This document shows, in pieces, positions 28,357 to 38,073 of a DNA stretch of 64,000 bases. The notes beneath the pieces are model-generated. The model was not told the DNA's origin and did no database searches. It was given only the letters and a program-made list of their open reading frames with translations. The translations under genes and the position numbers were made by a program. The stretch comes from Flectobacillus sp. BAB-3569 (GTDB taxonomy: Bacteria > Bacteroidota > Bacteroidia > Cytophagales > Spirosomataceae), in contig NZ_NJFZ01000003.1 of the NCBI RefSeq assembly GCF_002270355.1, positions 222,307 to 286,306 on the forward strand, written 5' to 3'. Within the stretch, counting starts at the first letter, position 1. Every line of letters begins with the position of its first letter.

Positions 28357-29514
28357 TTAATCAAAACTAAGCAGATTATATTTTTCGATAATCTTCATCG
28401 TTCTATCGGCATAATACCTGCCTCCCAAATGGGTATAGCCTTTTGAGCCTAGCTGAAAAGCAAATCGATAGGCCGCATCATATTTCGAATATCCTCTGTC
28501 AAGAAGACTGTGATATTCGCGTACGGTTCCCGAATAGTCTCGTTTCCATTTTCCTGTTTTGTGCAAGAAAACTTCTTCTACCAAAAACTTGATACATTCC
28601 GACCTTGACTTAAAAGAGCGATACCAGTTGTCTTTCCTTCTGGATTCGTCATAGACGTATTGACCCTGTCCTGCATGTTTGAGTATTCTTACTCTACCGT
28701 TGTGTTCGTCTGCTTGTCCTATTAGTTGGTAGCCATCTGCTGAAGCTTTCCATTGCTTAATGCCAAAATAATTATTAGCAGCAATGGAGAGAGTACTGTA
28801 CCCATAACCACTTTCAAGGGCTGCCATAGCCATAATTACACTAGCTGGCACACGGTATTTTTGTGCAAGAGGAAGTACTTCGTTTTGAATACTACTAAAG
28901 AATGTCCATGCCACCTCATTTGTGGGTTGGTATACAGGGTTCGCATTCGATCCACCTTTACTACTCTCATCAAAAGTGTCTGAAAAAGTAGGAACATTGG
29001 GATTGGGGTATACCACACTAGCACCTGAAAGGGCAGATGTAATACTTCCACCATTATAACTAGCGCTTTTGTCGCTCGTATTGGGTGGCAAACTAGCGTT
29101 TGTGTATTCGTACTTAGTTTCTTTAGAAATTTGATTTTTGCCAGCAATGGTTATTTCTCCCTGAACTTCACTCAGGGTGTTGTTTTCTGGAGAAATGCCG
29201 ACGAATTTTAGTTTTTTGGTACTAGCGTACACAAACCTGAATTTGAATTCGGCGTGATTGTTGGAAACGTAAGTAGAACCAAGGCTACTACCGTTCACAA
29301 AAACACGAATTCGATGGATATTCAATCGTGTAACAAAATTAAAAAACACTTCTTGACCTGTTTGGGCGTATTTGGGATAATACACCTTAAGTTCCATGGA
29401 AGTATCTTTAGATTTTGCAGAGATTGAAAATAAATTAAACATTAGTAAGGACAAACACATAAAGCCCTTGCAACTACTTAATGGCTTAAGTAGAAAAAGA
29501 CTATTTTTCTTCAT
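28357..29514 (-). CDS. Exported glucosaminidase-domain protein
   Basis: A 385-residue exported protein. The C-terminal half (about residues 205-385) is a glucosaminidase/FlgJ-like domain: YRVPASVIMAMAALESGYG holds the catalytic Glu, NNYFGIKQW follows, and RYYADRTMKIIEKYNL ends it. Such domains cut peptidoglycan glycan chains. The N-terminal half has beta-rich sequence after a signal peptide and no recognised domain. The start at 29514 (MKKNSLFLL) puts a signal peptide first; an in-frame upstream start would not. Confidence 0.86.
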   Translation of the reverse strand: MKKNSLFLLKPLSSCKGFMCLSLLMFNLFSISAKSKDTSMELKVYYPKYAQTGQEVFFNFVTRLNIHRIRVFVNGSSLGSTYVSNNHAEFKFRFVYASTKKLKFVGISPENNTLSEVQGEITIAGKNQISKETKYEYTNASLPPNTSDKSASYNGGSITSALSGASVVYPNPNVPTFSDTFDESSKGGSNANPVYQPTNEVAWTFFSSIQNEVLPLAQKYRVPASVIMAMAALESGYGYSTLSIAANNYFGIKQWKASADGYQLIGQADEHNGRVRILKHAGQGQYVYDESRRKDNWYRSFKSRSECIKFLVEEVFLHKTGKWKRDYSGTVREYHSLLDRGYSKYDAAYRFAFQLGSKGYTHLGGRYYADRTMKIIEKYNLLSFD

Positions 29515-29732
29515 AACTCGGATAATACTTAGGGTTCTTGTATCACAAGCGGGTTGAGATTTACTCAACTTAGTGTCAATGTGTTACAAATTTTCAAAAA
29601 CCGTGCCTATTGTATAAATCAGAATTATAAATATTGGATATTTTTTTATAGATATTAAAATAAAAATGGTGGGATAAATTACCAAATGTTCGTTTGTGTG
29701 TTCTGAGAATAGATTTTACCGATTACTCATTG

Positions 29733-30833
29733 TTAAATTTTTTGATAAATTTTTTCTAAATCTTTTGCGATTTCTATTGAAGAAAACTTTTTGATGTAAA
29801 CTTGCCCTTGTGTAACTAGTTTTTTTTGAAGAATAGGGTTTGAAAGTACTCGTTTTATTTCATCTGCCATACCTCTAACATCATAGGGGTTCACGTAAAT
29901 TGCCCCATTGCCACCAGCTTCTTCTAGGCATGAGCCTGTGGCTGCTATAACAGGTATACCTGAGTGTAGGGCTTCTACAATAGGAATACCAAAACCTTCA
30001 AAGATGGATGGGTAAACAGTTAAGGTAGCATTTTGGTATAAAGCTGGTAAATCTGCGAAAGGTACGCCATTGATGATATGAATTCCTTTGAGGTTTTTTT
30101 GTTGGATATAGTCCTCGATCTGATTTTGATAGGCACTTTTCCCTCCTACAAGTACCAAATCCACATCCTTATTTTGAAGTTCCTCAAATGCTTTCACCAA
30201 GGTAAGCTGATTTTTTCGGTCGGCAATTGTAGCTACACACAAGATATAAGGCTTATCCAAATGGTATTTCTGGGTAACAGCAGAAAGCTGTGCAGTCGAC
30301 AACTGATTTTTAAAAGCCACATCACAATCTTGATATACTACCTCTATTTTGGAAGGGTTAATGTGAAGCATATCAACAATATCATTTTTGGTTTGCTCAC
30401 TTATCGCCACCACACAATCGGCTTTTTCACATGCAGACTTAAATTTTTGTTTATAAATCCAACGGTCAATTGTGGGATATAATTCTGGATATCGTATAAA
30501 AATCAGATCGTGGATAGTTACCACAGTTTTGATACCTGTTTTTTGAATTTGCCAAGGTAGTTCATTACTCAAGCCATGAAAAACATCGAGTTTATCTTTC
30601 TTTAATTGTTGATTGATACCCCAGCTCCGCCACAGGGGTTTGGGCATAGAGGTTTGTGGTAATTCGACATGCAATCTTTTATCAAACTGGACTTTGCTGT
30701 TGAGCTTGGGTGTGTAGGCAAAATATTCGTGTTGCGTAGGAGAAGCTAATAAAGATTCAATAATAAATCGGCTATAGTTTCCTAATCCTGTAAAATTTTG
30801 GAAAGCTCGTTTTGCATCAAATCCTATACGCAT
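29733..30833 (-). CDS. Family 4 glycosyltransferase (GT-B fold)
   Basis: A 366-residue cytosolic enzyme transferring a sugar from a nucleotide-sugar donor, probably for surface polysaccharide. It has MRIGFDAKRAF with TGLGNYSR, the acceptor-side block, then YILCVATIADRKNQLTLVKA and the donor-site EGFGIPIVEALHSGIPVIA containing the EX7E motif. The ATG at 30833 gives the standard N-terminus. The sugar cannot be read from sequence. Confidence 0.9.
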   Translation of the reverse strand: MRIGFDAKRAFQNFTGLGNYSRFIIESLLASPTQHEYFAYTPKLNSKVQFDKRLHVELPQTSMPKPLWRSWGINQQLKKDKLDVFHGLSNELPWQIQKTGIKTVVTIHDLIFIRYPELYPTIDRWIYKQKFKSACEKADCVVAISEQTKNDIVDMLHINPSKIEVVYQDCDVAFKNQLSTAQLSAVTQKYHLDKPYILCVATIADRKNQLTLVKAFEELQNKDVDLVLVGGKSAYQNQIEDYIQQKNLKGIHIINGVPFADLPALYQNATLTVYPSIFEGFGIPIVEALHSGIPVIAATGSCLEEAGGNGAIYVNPYDVRGMADEIKRVLSNPILQKKLVTQGQVYIKKFSSIEIAKDLEKIYQKI

Positions 30834-31073
30834 ACTCTTGGGGGCTAATGGTGAATACTGACAAAACACAAAATTACCTAAACTTTCTGGCTACGAGAAT
30901 GTATTTATTTGAAAATGTGTTATAACATTCAGGCATCTTATTTTCATAAGTAGTTTTACGAACCATATCAATCGCTTCAAAATTGTGTAACTTTGTAGTT
31001 CGATAAAAAAGTGCTTTAGAAATTAGTAAATAACTTGTCTGAGAACCACCATCAAACAAGGAAATTCATTAGA

Positions 31074-32309
31074 ATGGACGGAATACAAGAATATACATTA
31101 CCAAACGGTATCCGAATAGTACATCGCCAAGTAACGCATACAGCGATTTCACACATGGGTTTGATGCTCGATATGGGTAGCCGTGACGAAAAACCTCATC
31201 AACAAGGCTTGGCGCACTTCTGGGAGCACATGGCTTTTAAAGGAACGGACAAACGTTCGTCATTACAAATTATCAATCGACTTGAGGTAGTGGGAGGTGA
31301 ATTGAATGCTTATACTACCAAAGAAAAAATCTGTTTTCACGCGTCAGTACTAACTCCTCACTATGAGCGAGCATTAGAACTTTTGTCGGATATTACTTTT
31401 CACTCTGTTTTTCCCGACAAACAGGTAGAGCGTGAGCGTGGTGTAATTCTCGAAGAAATGTCGATGTATTACGATTCTCCAGAGGATGCTATTCAAGACG
31501 ATTTTGATGATATTATCTTTTCAAATCATCAATTAGGACGTAATATTTTGGGTACACAAGAAAGTGTAAACGGATTTACACGTCAAGATTTACTTGATTT
31601 TATAGCTGAAAACCTAGATACAAGTCGTATTATTTTCTCATCGGTGGGTAATCTTCCTTTCAAAAAAGTAGTGACTTTGGTAGAGAAATATTTGAAGAAT
31701 ATTCCTGCTAAAAGCTCTAGTTTGGTAAGAACTCCTCCAGCTATTTACGCACCTAAAAATGTAGATCATAAACGTAGTATTACGCAAGCGCACGTAGCGA
31801 TTGGTCGCACGGCCTACGAAATTACTCATGCCCAACGATTACCATTTTTTATGCTGATTAATCTCTTGGGTGGTCCAGGTATGAATTCACGTTTGAATCT
31901 GGCTGTAAGAGAAAAGAATGGCTTGGTGTATTCGATTGATGCAGGCTATACGCCATTTATCGATACGGGTTATTGGGGTATTTATTTTGCAACAGAACCC
32001 AAGCATTTGAAAAAAGCCAATGCCCTAATTCTGAAAGAGCTAAAAACTCTCAGAGAAGTACCTTTGACTAAGACACAATTGCACAATACCAAAGAGCAAT
32101 TGATGGGGCAAATGGCTATGTCTGAAGAGGGTAACATGAGCTTTATGCTTATGATGGCTAAAAGTTTGTTAGATATTAATCGTATCGATACATTAGAAGA
32201 GCTATTTGCTCAGATTCGTACGGTTTCGTCTACTCAGTTGCAAGATTTGGCCAACGAACTTTGCCGAGAAGAGGATTTAAGTTATTTGACTTTCCTTCCT
32301 GAGAATTAG
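31074..32309 (+). CDS. M16 family zinc peptidase
   Basis: A 411-residue peptidase of the pitrilysin/processing-peptidase family. HFWEH is the inverted zinc motif HxxEH, and the third ligand Glu lies in ERGVILEEMSMYYDSPEDA. The C-terminal M16_C half carries LLGGPGMNSRLNLAVREKNGLVYS. A TAACTTTG -7-type element at 30988-30995 suggests a 75-base leader. The ATG at 31074 is preferred to an upstream in-frame TTG. Substrate unknown. Confidence 0.93.
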   Translation: MDGIQEYTLPNGIRIVHRQVTHTAISHMGLMLDMGSRDEKPHQQGLAHFWEHMAFKGTDKRSSLQIINRLEVVGGELNAYTTKEKICFHASVLTPHYERALELLSDITFHSVFPDKQVERERGVILEEMSMYYDSPEDAIQDDFDDIIFSNHQLGRNILGTQESVNGFTRQDLLDFIAENLDTSRIIFSSVGNLPFKKVVTLVEKYLKNIPAKSSSLVRTPPAIYAPKNVDHKRSITQAHVAIGRTAYEITHAQRLPFFMLINLLGGPGMNSRLNLAVREKNGLVYSIDAGYTPFIDTGYWGIYFATEPKHLKKANALILKELKTLREVPLTKTQLHNTKEQLMGQMAMSEEGNMSFMLMMAKSLLDINRIDTLEELFAQIRTVSSTQLQDLANELCREEDLSYLTFLPEN

Positions 32310-32368
32310 AATATGTTAAATTTCATAAGTTGCTTATAGTTAGCAGCTTATGGACAAATGTATTTTTC

Positions 32369-32509
32369 TGAAATCCTACTGTTTGAGCCGCAGGCGAGTT
32401 TAGGATTTCTTGACTTTCTTTTGCGGCCGCCGCTGCGGTTACTTTTCTTGTCTTGACACAAGAAAAGTAAGGAGTGTCAAATGGGAATTTTGTTTTTTCG
32501 ACAAATACC
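32369..32509. repeat. Dispersed repeat, copy 2 (141 bases, with GC-rich insert)
   Basis: Matches 20375-20500. It has a 15-base GC-only-but-one insert, CGGCCGCCGCTGCGG, just before the inverted repeat, and its hairpin loop TCTTGACA is the reverse complement of the loop in copy 1. Lies between the M16 gene and pyrF. Confidence 0.85.
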
Positions 32510-32595
32510 AAATGAAATTATTAAATATGCTTTCAAAAGGGAAGAACAGTGTCTATGGCACAAATCTCAATCTTACGAAGGTGGCACTTCTTCTA

Positions 32596-32619
32596 ATAGC
32601 TACAGCCGTAGCTATTTTT
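32596..32619 (+). terminator. Terminator-like hairpin in the pyrF leader (possible attenuator)
   Basis: ATAGCTAC and GTAGCTAT form an eight-base stem (nine with the flanking A/T) around AGCC, followed by TTTTC, ending 27 bases before the pyrF ATG. It has the form of an intrinsic terminator placed to control entry into pyrF. Confidence 0.5.
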
Positions 32620-32645
32620 CATGTAATACACAGTTGAACATAACA

Positions 32646-33476
32646 ATGACAAAGCAAGAACTTTTCGGACAAATTTTGTCCAAAAAATCCTATTTATGCG
32701 TTGGTCTTGATACCGACCTTCAAAAACTTCCGAAGCACTTGTTGGATACTGAAGATCCTATTTTTGAATTCAACAAGCAAATTATAGATGCTACCAAGCA
32801 ATATGCTGTAGCCTACAAACCTAATATTGCTTTTTATGAAGCTTTTGGCGCAAAAGGATGGGAGAGTCTTCAAAAAACATTAGCCTATATTCCCAAAGAA
32901 TGTTTTACGATTGCTGATGCAAAAAGAGGCGACATCGGTAATACTTCTGGATTGTACGCGCGAGCTTTTTTTGACCCGAACTCTTCAGGACTTGATTTTG
33001 ATTCAGTAACTGTAGCACCTTACATGGGAGAAGACTCGGTTACGCCATTCTTAACTTTCCCTAACAAATGGGTTATTCTTTTGGCATTGACTTCAAATGG
33101 TGGTAGTAAAGATTTCCAAACGCTTTCGGTAGGAAATAAAGCCCTATTTGAGGAGGTATTAACCAAATCACAAGAATGGGGTACCGACGAGCAACTGATG
33201 TATGTGGTGGGTGCTACCAAAGCAGATATGCTTGCTCAGGTGCGTGCACTTGCTCCAGAGCATTTCTTGTTAGTACCTGGGGTAGGTGCGCAAGGAGGAA
33301 GTTTAGAAGAAGTTTCTAAATACGGAATGAATAGCACTTGTGGTTTATTAGTGAACTCTTCACGTGCGATTATTTACGCTTCCTCTAGTGAAGATTTTGC
33401 TGAAAAAGCTGCCGAAGAAGCACAAAAAGTACAAGCTGAAATGGCTCAGTATTTGGATTTGTATTTGAAGAAATAA
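32646..33476 (+). CDS. pyrF: Orotidine 5'-phosphate decarboxylase
   Basis: Last step of UMP synthesis. The 276-residue length and motifs place it in the longer type II OMP decarboxylase group: [32 protein letters not shown] with the catalytic Lys/Asp network, [10 protein letters not shown], and [10 protein letters not shown]. The ATG at 32646 is the start; the frame is open for 55 codons before it, through the repeat and the hairpin, but that part is not homologous to PyrF. It sits 5 kb from pyrR-pyrB. Confidence 0.95.
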   Translation: MTKQELFGQILSKKSYLCVGLDTDLQKLPKHLLDTEDPIFEFNKQIIDATKQYAVAYKPNIAFYEAFGAKGWESLQKTLAYIPKECFTIADAKRGDIGNTSGLYARAFFDPNSSGLDFDSVTVAPYMGEDSVTPFLTFPNKWVILLALTSNGGSKDFQTLSVGNKALFEEVLTKSQEWGTDEQLMYVVGATKADMLAQVRALAPEHFLLVPGVGAQGGSLEEVSKYGMNSTCGLLVNSSRAIIYASSSEDFAEKAAEEAQKVQAEMAQYLDLYLKK

Positions 33477-33729
33477 TAGATACCTTACCATTTGGATTTG
33501 GCACCTATTCTAAGCATCAACTCTTAGAATAGGTGCCAATTTTCTTTTCCACTCATTTTTTGACTATTCCCCTAATATTTTTATCCAATTATCGATTTTT
33601 TTCGACTATATGAAAAAATGTTAATATATTTGTTTGTTGATATATAGACTTAAAAATTAATAGAAATTCTCATTTGTATTTCTCTCGGGTATCAAAGAGA
33701 TTCTATACTTAATCACTTTATTACTAAAA

Positions 33730-34362
33730 ATGAAACTCAAAAGACTCATAACAATTGCCATTCCGTTTTCGATTATATCGGGGATTGTGAATATTTTGGG
33801 TATAAAGATACTCGGTGTGGTCACTACCAACGTTACGGGGTTGTTTAGTTTGGGTGTACAATGGTGGAGCGATAATGAACATCAGTTTCCTTTTACGCTT
33901 ACTATATATATATTGAGTTATTTACTAGGTTCATTTTTTAGTTCATGGTGGTATCATAGTTATCAGTTAGTCCCCAAAATGTGGAAAAAACTCATCACTC
34001 CTAGTGTGAATTTGTTGATAGTGCTTGTGGCTTACTTAATGAAAGAGCCATTTATTCCCAGCTTGGTATTTGCTATGAGTAACCACAATGCTTTTGCTTC
34101 CAATTTTACCTGTGCCAAAGTAAAGCCATCGCAACTCACGGGTTTGGTAATGGATTTAGGAGTAGAATTATCAAAACTAAAATTTACAAGCCCCGAATCG
34201 AGAGGGTGTCTGTGGGATAGCATATTGACAAGACTCACTATTATTGTATTTTTTACCATAGGAGCAGTCATAGCAGTCACAAATCAAACTATGAGCTTGA
34301 TGCTACTTGCCGCAGTATTTTATATAGGTCTTATCATTAGTGTATTGTTACGAAAATTTTAG
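33730..34362 (+). CDS. YoaK/DUF1275 membrane protein
   Basis: A 210-residue integral membrane protein with about six hydrophobic segments and the DUF1275 marks: SGIVNILGIKILG..TTNVTG near the N-terminus, a centre with NHNAFASNFTCAK, and GAVIAV. Family members are called YoaK; function is unknown, transport has been suggested. A TATATTTG -7-type element is at 33625-33632. Confidence 0.85.
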   Translation: MKLKRLITIAIPFSIISGIVNILGIKILGVVTTNVTGLFSLGVQWWSDNEHQFPFTLTIYILSYLLGSFFSSWWYHSYQLVPKMWKKLITPSVNLLIVLVAYLMKEPFIPSLVFAMSNHNAFASNFTCAKVKPSQLTGLVMDLGVELSKLKFTSPESRGCLWDSILTRLTIIVFFTIGAVIAVTNQTMSLMLLAAVFYIGLIISVLLRKF

Positions 34363-34400
34363 AAGCGAAGTTTCTATCGATAAATAGGTGGTCTATTTAC

Positions 34401-34443
34401 ACACAAAATCCCTTGTAATTCATAACTACAAGGGATTTTGTGT
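34401..34443 (+). terminator. Terminator after the YoaK gene
   Basis: ACACAAAATCCCTTGTA (34401-34417) pairs exactly over 17 bases with 34427-34443 around a nine-base loop. Confidence 0.88.
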
Positions 34444-34741
34444 ATAGTATTTTTAATATTAAGTAATAGGAAAGATTAAATTTAGTTAGTTCGCAAAATA
34501 AAATATAAGATTGTGCTTTAAGCTTTCAGGTAACGGCTTTCGGCGATGGGCTTTGGAAAAATGCATGTCTGTGGGCAGTAAAAAAACATTTTAACACTCT
34601 GTGCCTGTTGTCTAGTGCCTAAACACAACTTAAATCTTGTTTTGCACCATTATTTAGTAGTATATCTGAGGAATAATTTGACTATTACTTTTTGATCGTG
34701 AATATCTTCAAATAACCAATATACTATTAACATCTTCCTAT

Positions 34742-34969
34742 TTAGTAAGGAATAAATTCGAGTACGCTCTCATCCGTCAGAATCTTGTTGTTGGTGACCC
34801 AATCTTTAAGGTCTTTCATGTGTTCGTGTTTTACGATAACCTGCACCTTTTCTCTATTTTCTTTTAATATTAAAAATGCAGTACTCAGGAATTTCGAATA
34901 GGTTACGTAAAAAACATCTTCAGGACGATATGGCATAGAAAATGGCTTATTAATTTGGCGAGATCTCAT
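34742..34969 (-). CDS. Small protein of unknown function
   Basis: 75 residues, mixed charged, starting MRSRQINKPFSMPYRPEDVF, with no signal peptide or membrane segment. I do not recognise it. It follows the next small gene by 15 bases on the same strand, so the two probably form an operon. Coding potential rests on good composition and an ATG start. Confidence 0.55.
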   Translation of the reverse strand: MRSRQINKPFSMPYRPEDVFYVTYSKFLSTAFLILKENREKVQVIVKHEHMKDLKDWVTNNKILTDESVLEFIPY

Positions 34970-34984
34970 ATTAATATAATTAAG

Positions 34985-35203
34985 TTAAGTTTTGGTTTTA
35001 CTCATCCTTGTGTGATATGCAATGTCCTTGCAGTTGGCAATCGAACCATCAATCCACCATTCGGGCGGTATTGTAATGTCTCTGATAATCCCTCTTTCGG
35101 TAAGCTTTACGCAAGCAACTTTGTATTTGTGTAGGTTAATAATGTCTTTATTTGTGATAATTCTGCCAGAATCCTTATCACGGTAAATAAATTTATAATT
35201 CAT
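34985..35203 (-). CDS. Small protein of unknown function
   Basis: 72 residues, beginning MNYKFIYRDKDSGRIITNKD and containing PPEWWIDG. No recognised domain. Upstream partner of the 75-residue gene. Both could be acquired small genes. Confidence 0.55.
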   Translation of the reverse strand: MNYKFIYRDKDSGRIITNKDIINLHKYKVACVKLTERGIIRDITIPPEWWIDGSIANCKDIAYHTRMSKTKT

Positions 35204-35672
35204 TGGTTAGTATTAATTCATGGGTTGCTATTGAATTTCAAGAAAAAGAAGGTTTATTGATGAAATTTCTCTAGTAATAGGTAAAATGATATTGTTTTGA
35301 ACTGGTGCAATACTAATATCAAAAATAGCAAAAAGCAAGAAAAAAATGCTTAATTTATTATTTGTGTATATTTTTCGCCGTAAATCATACTATATTCAAC
35401 AATTATCATTTATGCTGATTTTAACCCTAAAAGAACAAATTTGTTACTAAAAGTGATAAATAAGAACCGTGAATATTAGTCTTGAAATTTTGTGCTTTAA
35501 AAGGTTTTTTCTGCGCCAATGAGATATTGACCACTTTTATTGGCATGAAACTTGTTTTATATGGGTCGTAGCAGTTTGTATGCAAAATTGCACTTTGAGG
35601 TGTCAGTTCATGAGATAAAAATGGTATTGGTTAGATTTTTTCAAAAAATTTTCAAAAAAAACTCCGATAAAA

Positions 35673-35704
35673 TTTGTTTGGCACGTTTATTGTTAATACA
35701 TTTG
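35673..35704 (+). promoter_or_regulatory. Consensus Bacteroidota promoter
   Basis: TTTG at 35673-35676, a 20-base spacer, then TACATTTG at 35697-35704: an exact match to TTTG-N20-TAnnTTTG. Transcription would begin near 35,711, more than 500 bases before the next gene. Confidence 0.7.
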
Positions 35705-35710
35705 TAATGT

Positions 35711-36222
35711 AAATCAAGAACAACAAAATAAAGGTTTACAAAGTGAGCAAAATAAGCCCACAATTTAGATTAGAACTAGCAATTGAATAACGTTTCAATT
35801 CAAAGATATTAGGTTAGATATTGACCGCTTTTTCAACGTAGTGCCGCACACGCTACTAGAATGGTGATTGAGCCGCTACTCAATCACCAAAAAAATTCAA
35901 GGTTGAAAATTTTCAACTGAGTGAGTAAAGCTAATGCTTGAAAGCAAAAAAACTTTAGAGCTTCGGCTCATGGGTGGATTACCCAAAAGATAACTACTTA
36001 GGCGGATTGCGTAAAGGCTCGGAGCATTGCTGCGGGTCTTTATTATTTTATACCCCTTTCATCTTTTACATAATAGGTATTTCTTATTATTTTTTTCCAT
36101 TCCTCTCGATTTTCCTTTCATCTCATTTACAAATCCTTAATTTTAATATATTTTTTCTAATCCAATAGCATTAGTGCTTTTGTGTTGGATAAAATCTTAC
36201 TTCAAACTAAAACTAAATTATC
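35711..36222 (+). other. Long structured leader or noncoding RNA before the amidohydrolase gene
   Basis: About 510 bases follow the consensus promoter without a convincing gene. They hold a perfect ten-base hairpin at 35863-35888 (GGTGATTGAG / CTCAATCACC), a GAGC-TTCG-GCTC hairpin at 35958-35969 and a GGGT/ACCC hairpin at 35972-35984. An open frame of 64 codons from 35974 begins inside this structure and looks non-coding. It may be a regulatory leader or a separate small RNA; I do not recognise a known riboswitch. Confidence 0.4.
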
Positions 36223-37833
36223 ATGAAGCAAATTTTCCGTAAACTTCCAACACTCCTGTTGGTTGTAGGTACATTTTTGACCCAACCAATTGTAGCCCAA
36301 AAGCTTTCTCCTCAAAAACTAAAAGCACTTCAAAAAGAAATCATCGAAGAAGTTGACAAAAAGAAGGAATTTTCTGCTCAAGTCAATGATATGATTTTCA
36401 GTTTTGCCGAATTAGGATTTCAAGAAACTGAAACTTCTCAGTACTTGATCAACCTGCTGGAAAAAGAAGGTTTTACGATTCAAAAGGGTATTTCGGGTGT
36501 CCCAACTGCTTGGATCGCCACGTGGGGTTCTGGCAAACCTGTGATTGCCATTGGTTCTGATGTCGATTGTATTCCAAAAGCCTCTCAAAAACCTGGCGTA
36601 GCCTACCACGACCCAATTGTAGACGGTGCCCCTGGGCACGGAGAAGGACATAATTCTGGTCAGGCACTCAATATTACTTCAGCATTGGTGCTCAAAAAAA
36701 TCATGGAGCGTGAAAAACTTTCAGGAACCTTGATGCTTTGGCCTGGGGTTGCGGAGGAATTGGTGGGGACAAAAGCTTTTTACATTCGTGATGGTTATTT
36801 TAAAGATGTAGATGCTTGTATTTTTACCCATGTTAACAGCAATTTGAGTGTAAAGCATGGTGATGCAGGAAATAATGGATTAGTATCTGTAAAATTTAAC
36901 TTTGAAGGTGAAGCTGCTCATGCTGCTGCCAATCCTTGGCGTGGGAAAAGTGCTCTCGATGCCGTAGAATTGATGAACGTAGGCTGGAATTACAAAAGAG
37001 AGCACCTTTTGCCAACACAGCGCTCGCATTATGTGGTAGTAAATGGGGGTGACCAACCAAACGTAGTGCCTTCAAAAGCCTCAGTTTGGTATTATTTTAG
37101 AGAACGTACTTATCCTAAAATCAAAGAGTTATATGATTATGGTAAAAAAATAGCGCAAGGTGCTGCTATGATGACAGATACTAAAGTTTCGTGGGAAGTA
37201 CTAGGAAGTGCATGGCCCGGTCATTTTAACAAGCCTATTGCCGAAAGAGCATTCTCGCATATCAAGCGAGTAGGTTTGCCAACGTGGTCGGAGGCTGATC
37301 AGCAATTGGCGAAGGGTATTCAGCAAGAGCTTAGCTCTCCTGAACAAAAAGGACTTCGTGCAGAAATAGATACCGTTTTGGAAGTTGTAGGTTCTATGGG
37401 AGGAGGTTCGGACGACATTGCTGATATATCTTGGTCGTTGCCAACCATTGTATTGGGTTATCCTTCAAATATTCCGGGTTTGCCGGGGCACCACTGGGCA
37501 AATGCTATTTCGATGGCAACTCCTATTGCCCACAAAGGAATAACAGCTGGAGCGAAGGTGGAAGCACTTACAATATTAGACTTACTAAACGAGCCAAAGC
37601 TCATTGAAAGTGCATGGGATTATTACAAAAATGTACAGACCAAAGATATTAAATACGAACCGTTGATTGCTCCAACAGATAAACCAGCGATTGCGATTAA
37701 TGCTAATATTATGGAATTGTATCGTCCAAAGCTCAAGCAGTATTATTTTGATCCAACAAAGTATAAAACCTATTTGGAGCAGTTAGGTATTCAATACCCT
37801 ACTGTTCGAAAAGTAGAACAAAAGAAAGAATAA
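36223..37833 (+). CDS. Exported M20-family amidohydrolase (AbgB-like)
   Basis: A 536-residue metal-dependent hydrolase with a signal peptide ending IVAQK. It shows the M20 pattern: GSDVDCIPKASQKPG, a metal-ligand block GAPGHGEGHNSG, PGVAEELVG with the catalytic/ligand Glu pair, and GEAAHAAANPWRGKSA in the dimerisation domain. The closest type is p-aminobenzoyl-glutamate hydrolase subunit B, but it may cleave other N-acylated amino acids. Located in the periplasm. Confidence 0.88.
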   Translation: MKQIFRKLPTLLLVVGTFLTQPIVAQKLSPQKLKALQKEIIEEVDKKKEFSAQVNDMIFSFAELGFQETETSQYLINLLEKEGFTIQKGISGVPTAWIATWGSGKPVIAIGSDVDCIPKASQKPGVAYHDPIVDGAPGHGEGHNSGQALNITSALVLKKIMEREKLSGTLMLWPGVAEELVGTKAFYIRDGYFKDVDACIFTHVNSNLSVKHGDAGNNGLVSVKFNFEGEAAHAAANPWRGKSALDAVELMNVGWNYKREHLLPTQRSHYVVVNGGDQPNVVPSKASVWYYFRERTYPKIKELYDYGKKIAQGAAMMTDTKVSWEVLGSAWPGHFNKPIAERAFSHIKRVGLPTWSEADQQLAKGIQQELSSPEQKGLRAEIDTVLEVVGSMGGGSDDIADISWSLPTIVLGYPSNIPGLPGHHWANAISMATPIAHKGITAGAKVEALTILDLLNEPKLIESAWDYYKNVQTKDIKYEPLIAPTDKPAIAINANIMELYRPKLKQYYFDPTKYKTYLEQLGIQYPTVRKVEQKKE

Positions 37834-37845
37834 TCTCTTGTTACG

Positions 37846-37887
37846 ATAGCGTAGTATAGTCCAAAATGTCTGTACTACGCTATTTTT
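37846..37887 (+). terminator. Terminator after the amidohydrolase gene
   Basis: ATAGCGTAGTA (37846-37856) pairs with TACTACGCTAT (37873-37883), followed by TTTT. Confidence 0.85.
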
Positions 37888-38036
37888 CAAATGAATGAAA
37901 TTTCATTACTAACGATGAATAATCTTCTACCAACGTTGAGAGTACAACGGACAGATGTTGTTGGCATTAAATTTTAATATTAAAGCATCAAAATTCCATC
38001 TTTCATGTAAATCTTAGAAAAATACTAAACATTTAT

Positions 38037-38067
38037 ATTGTGGATAAAATTAATTGTACTAACTTTG
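38037..38067 (+). promoter_or_regulatory. Promoter of a candidate small RNA
   Basis: ATTG ending at 38040, a 19-base spacer, then TAACTTTG at 38060-38067. No protein gene follows; an intrinsic terminator ends about 220 bases downstream. Confidence 0.5.
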
Positions 38068-38073
38068 AATTGT

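Noticed and set aside
20359-32511. A conserved peptide encoded on the minus strand in both dispersed repeats
   Set aside because: Most base differences change the amino acid, so the similarity is at the DNA level; the 15-base insert keeps frame by chance.
32481-32645. N-terminal extension of PyrF
   Set aside because: The frame is open but passes through the dispersed repeat and the hairpin; PyrF homology begins at the ATG at 32646.
35974-36168. 64-codon frame in the amidohydrolase leader
   Set aside because: Starts inside hairpins and becomes a low-complexity Phe/Ile/Ser run from T-rich DNA; no ribosome-binding context.
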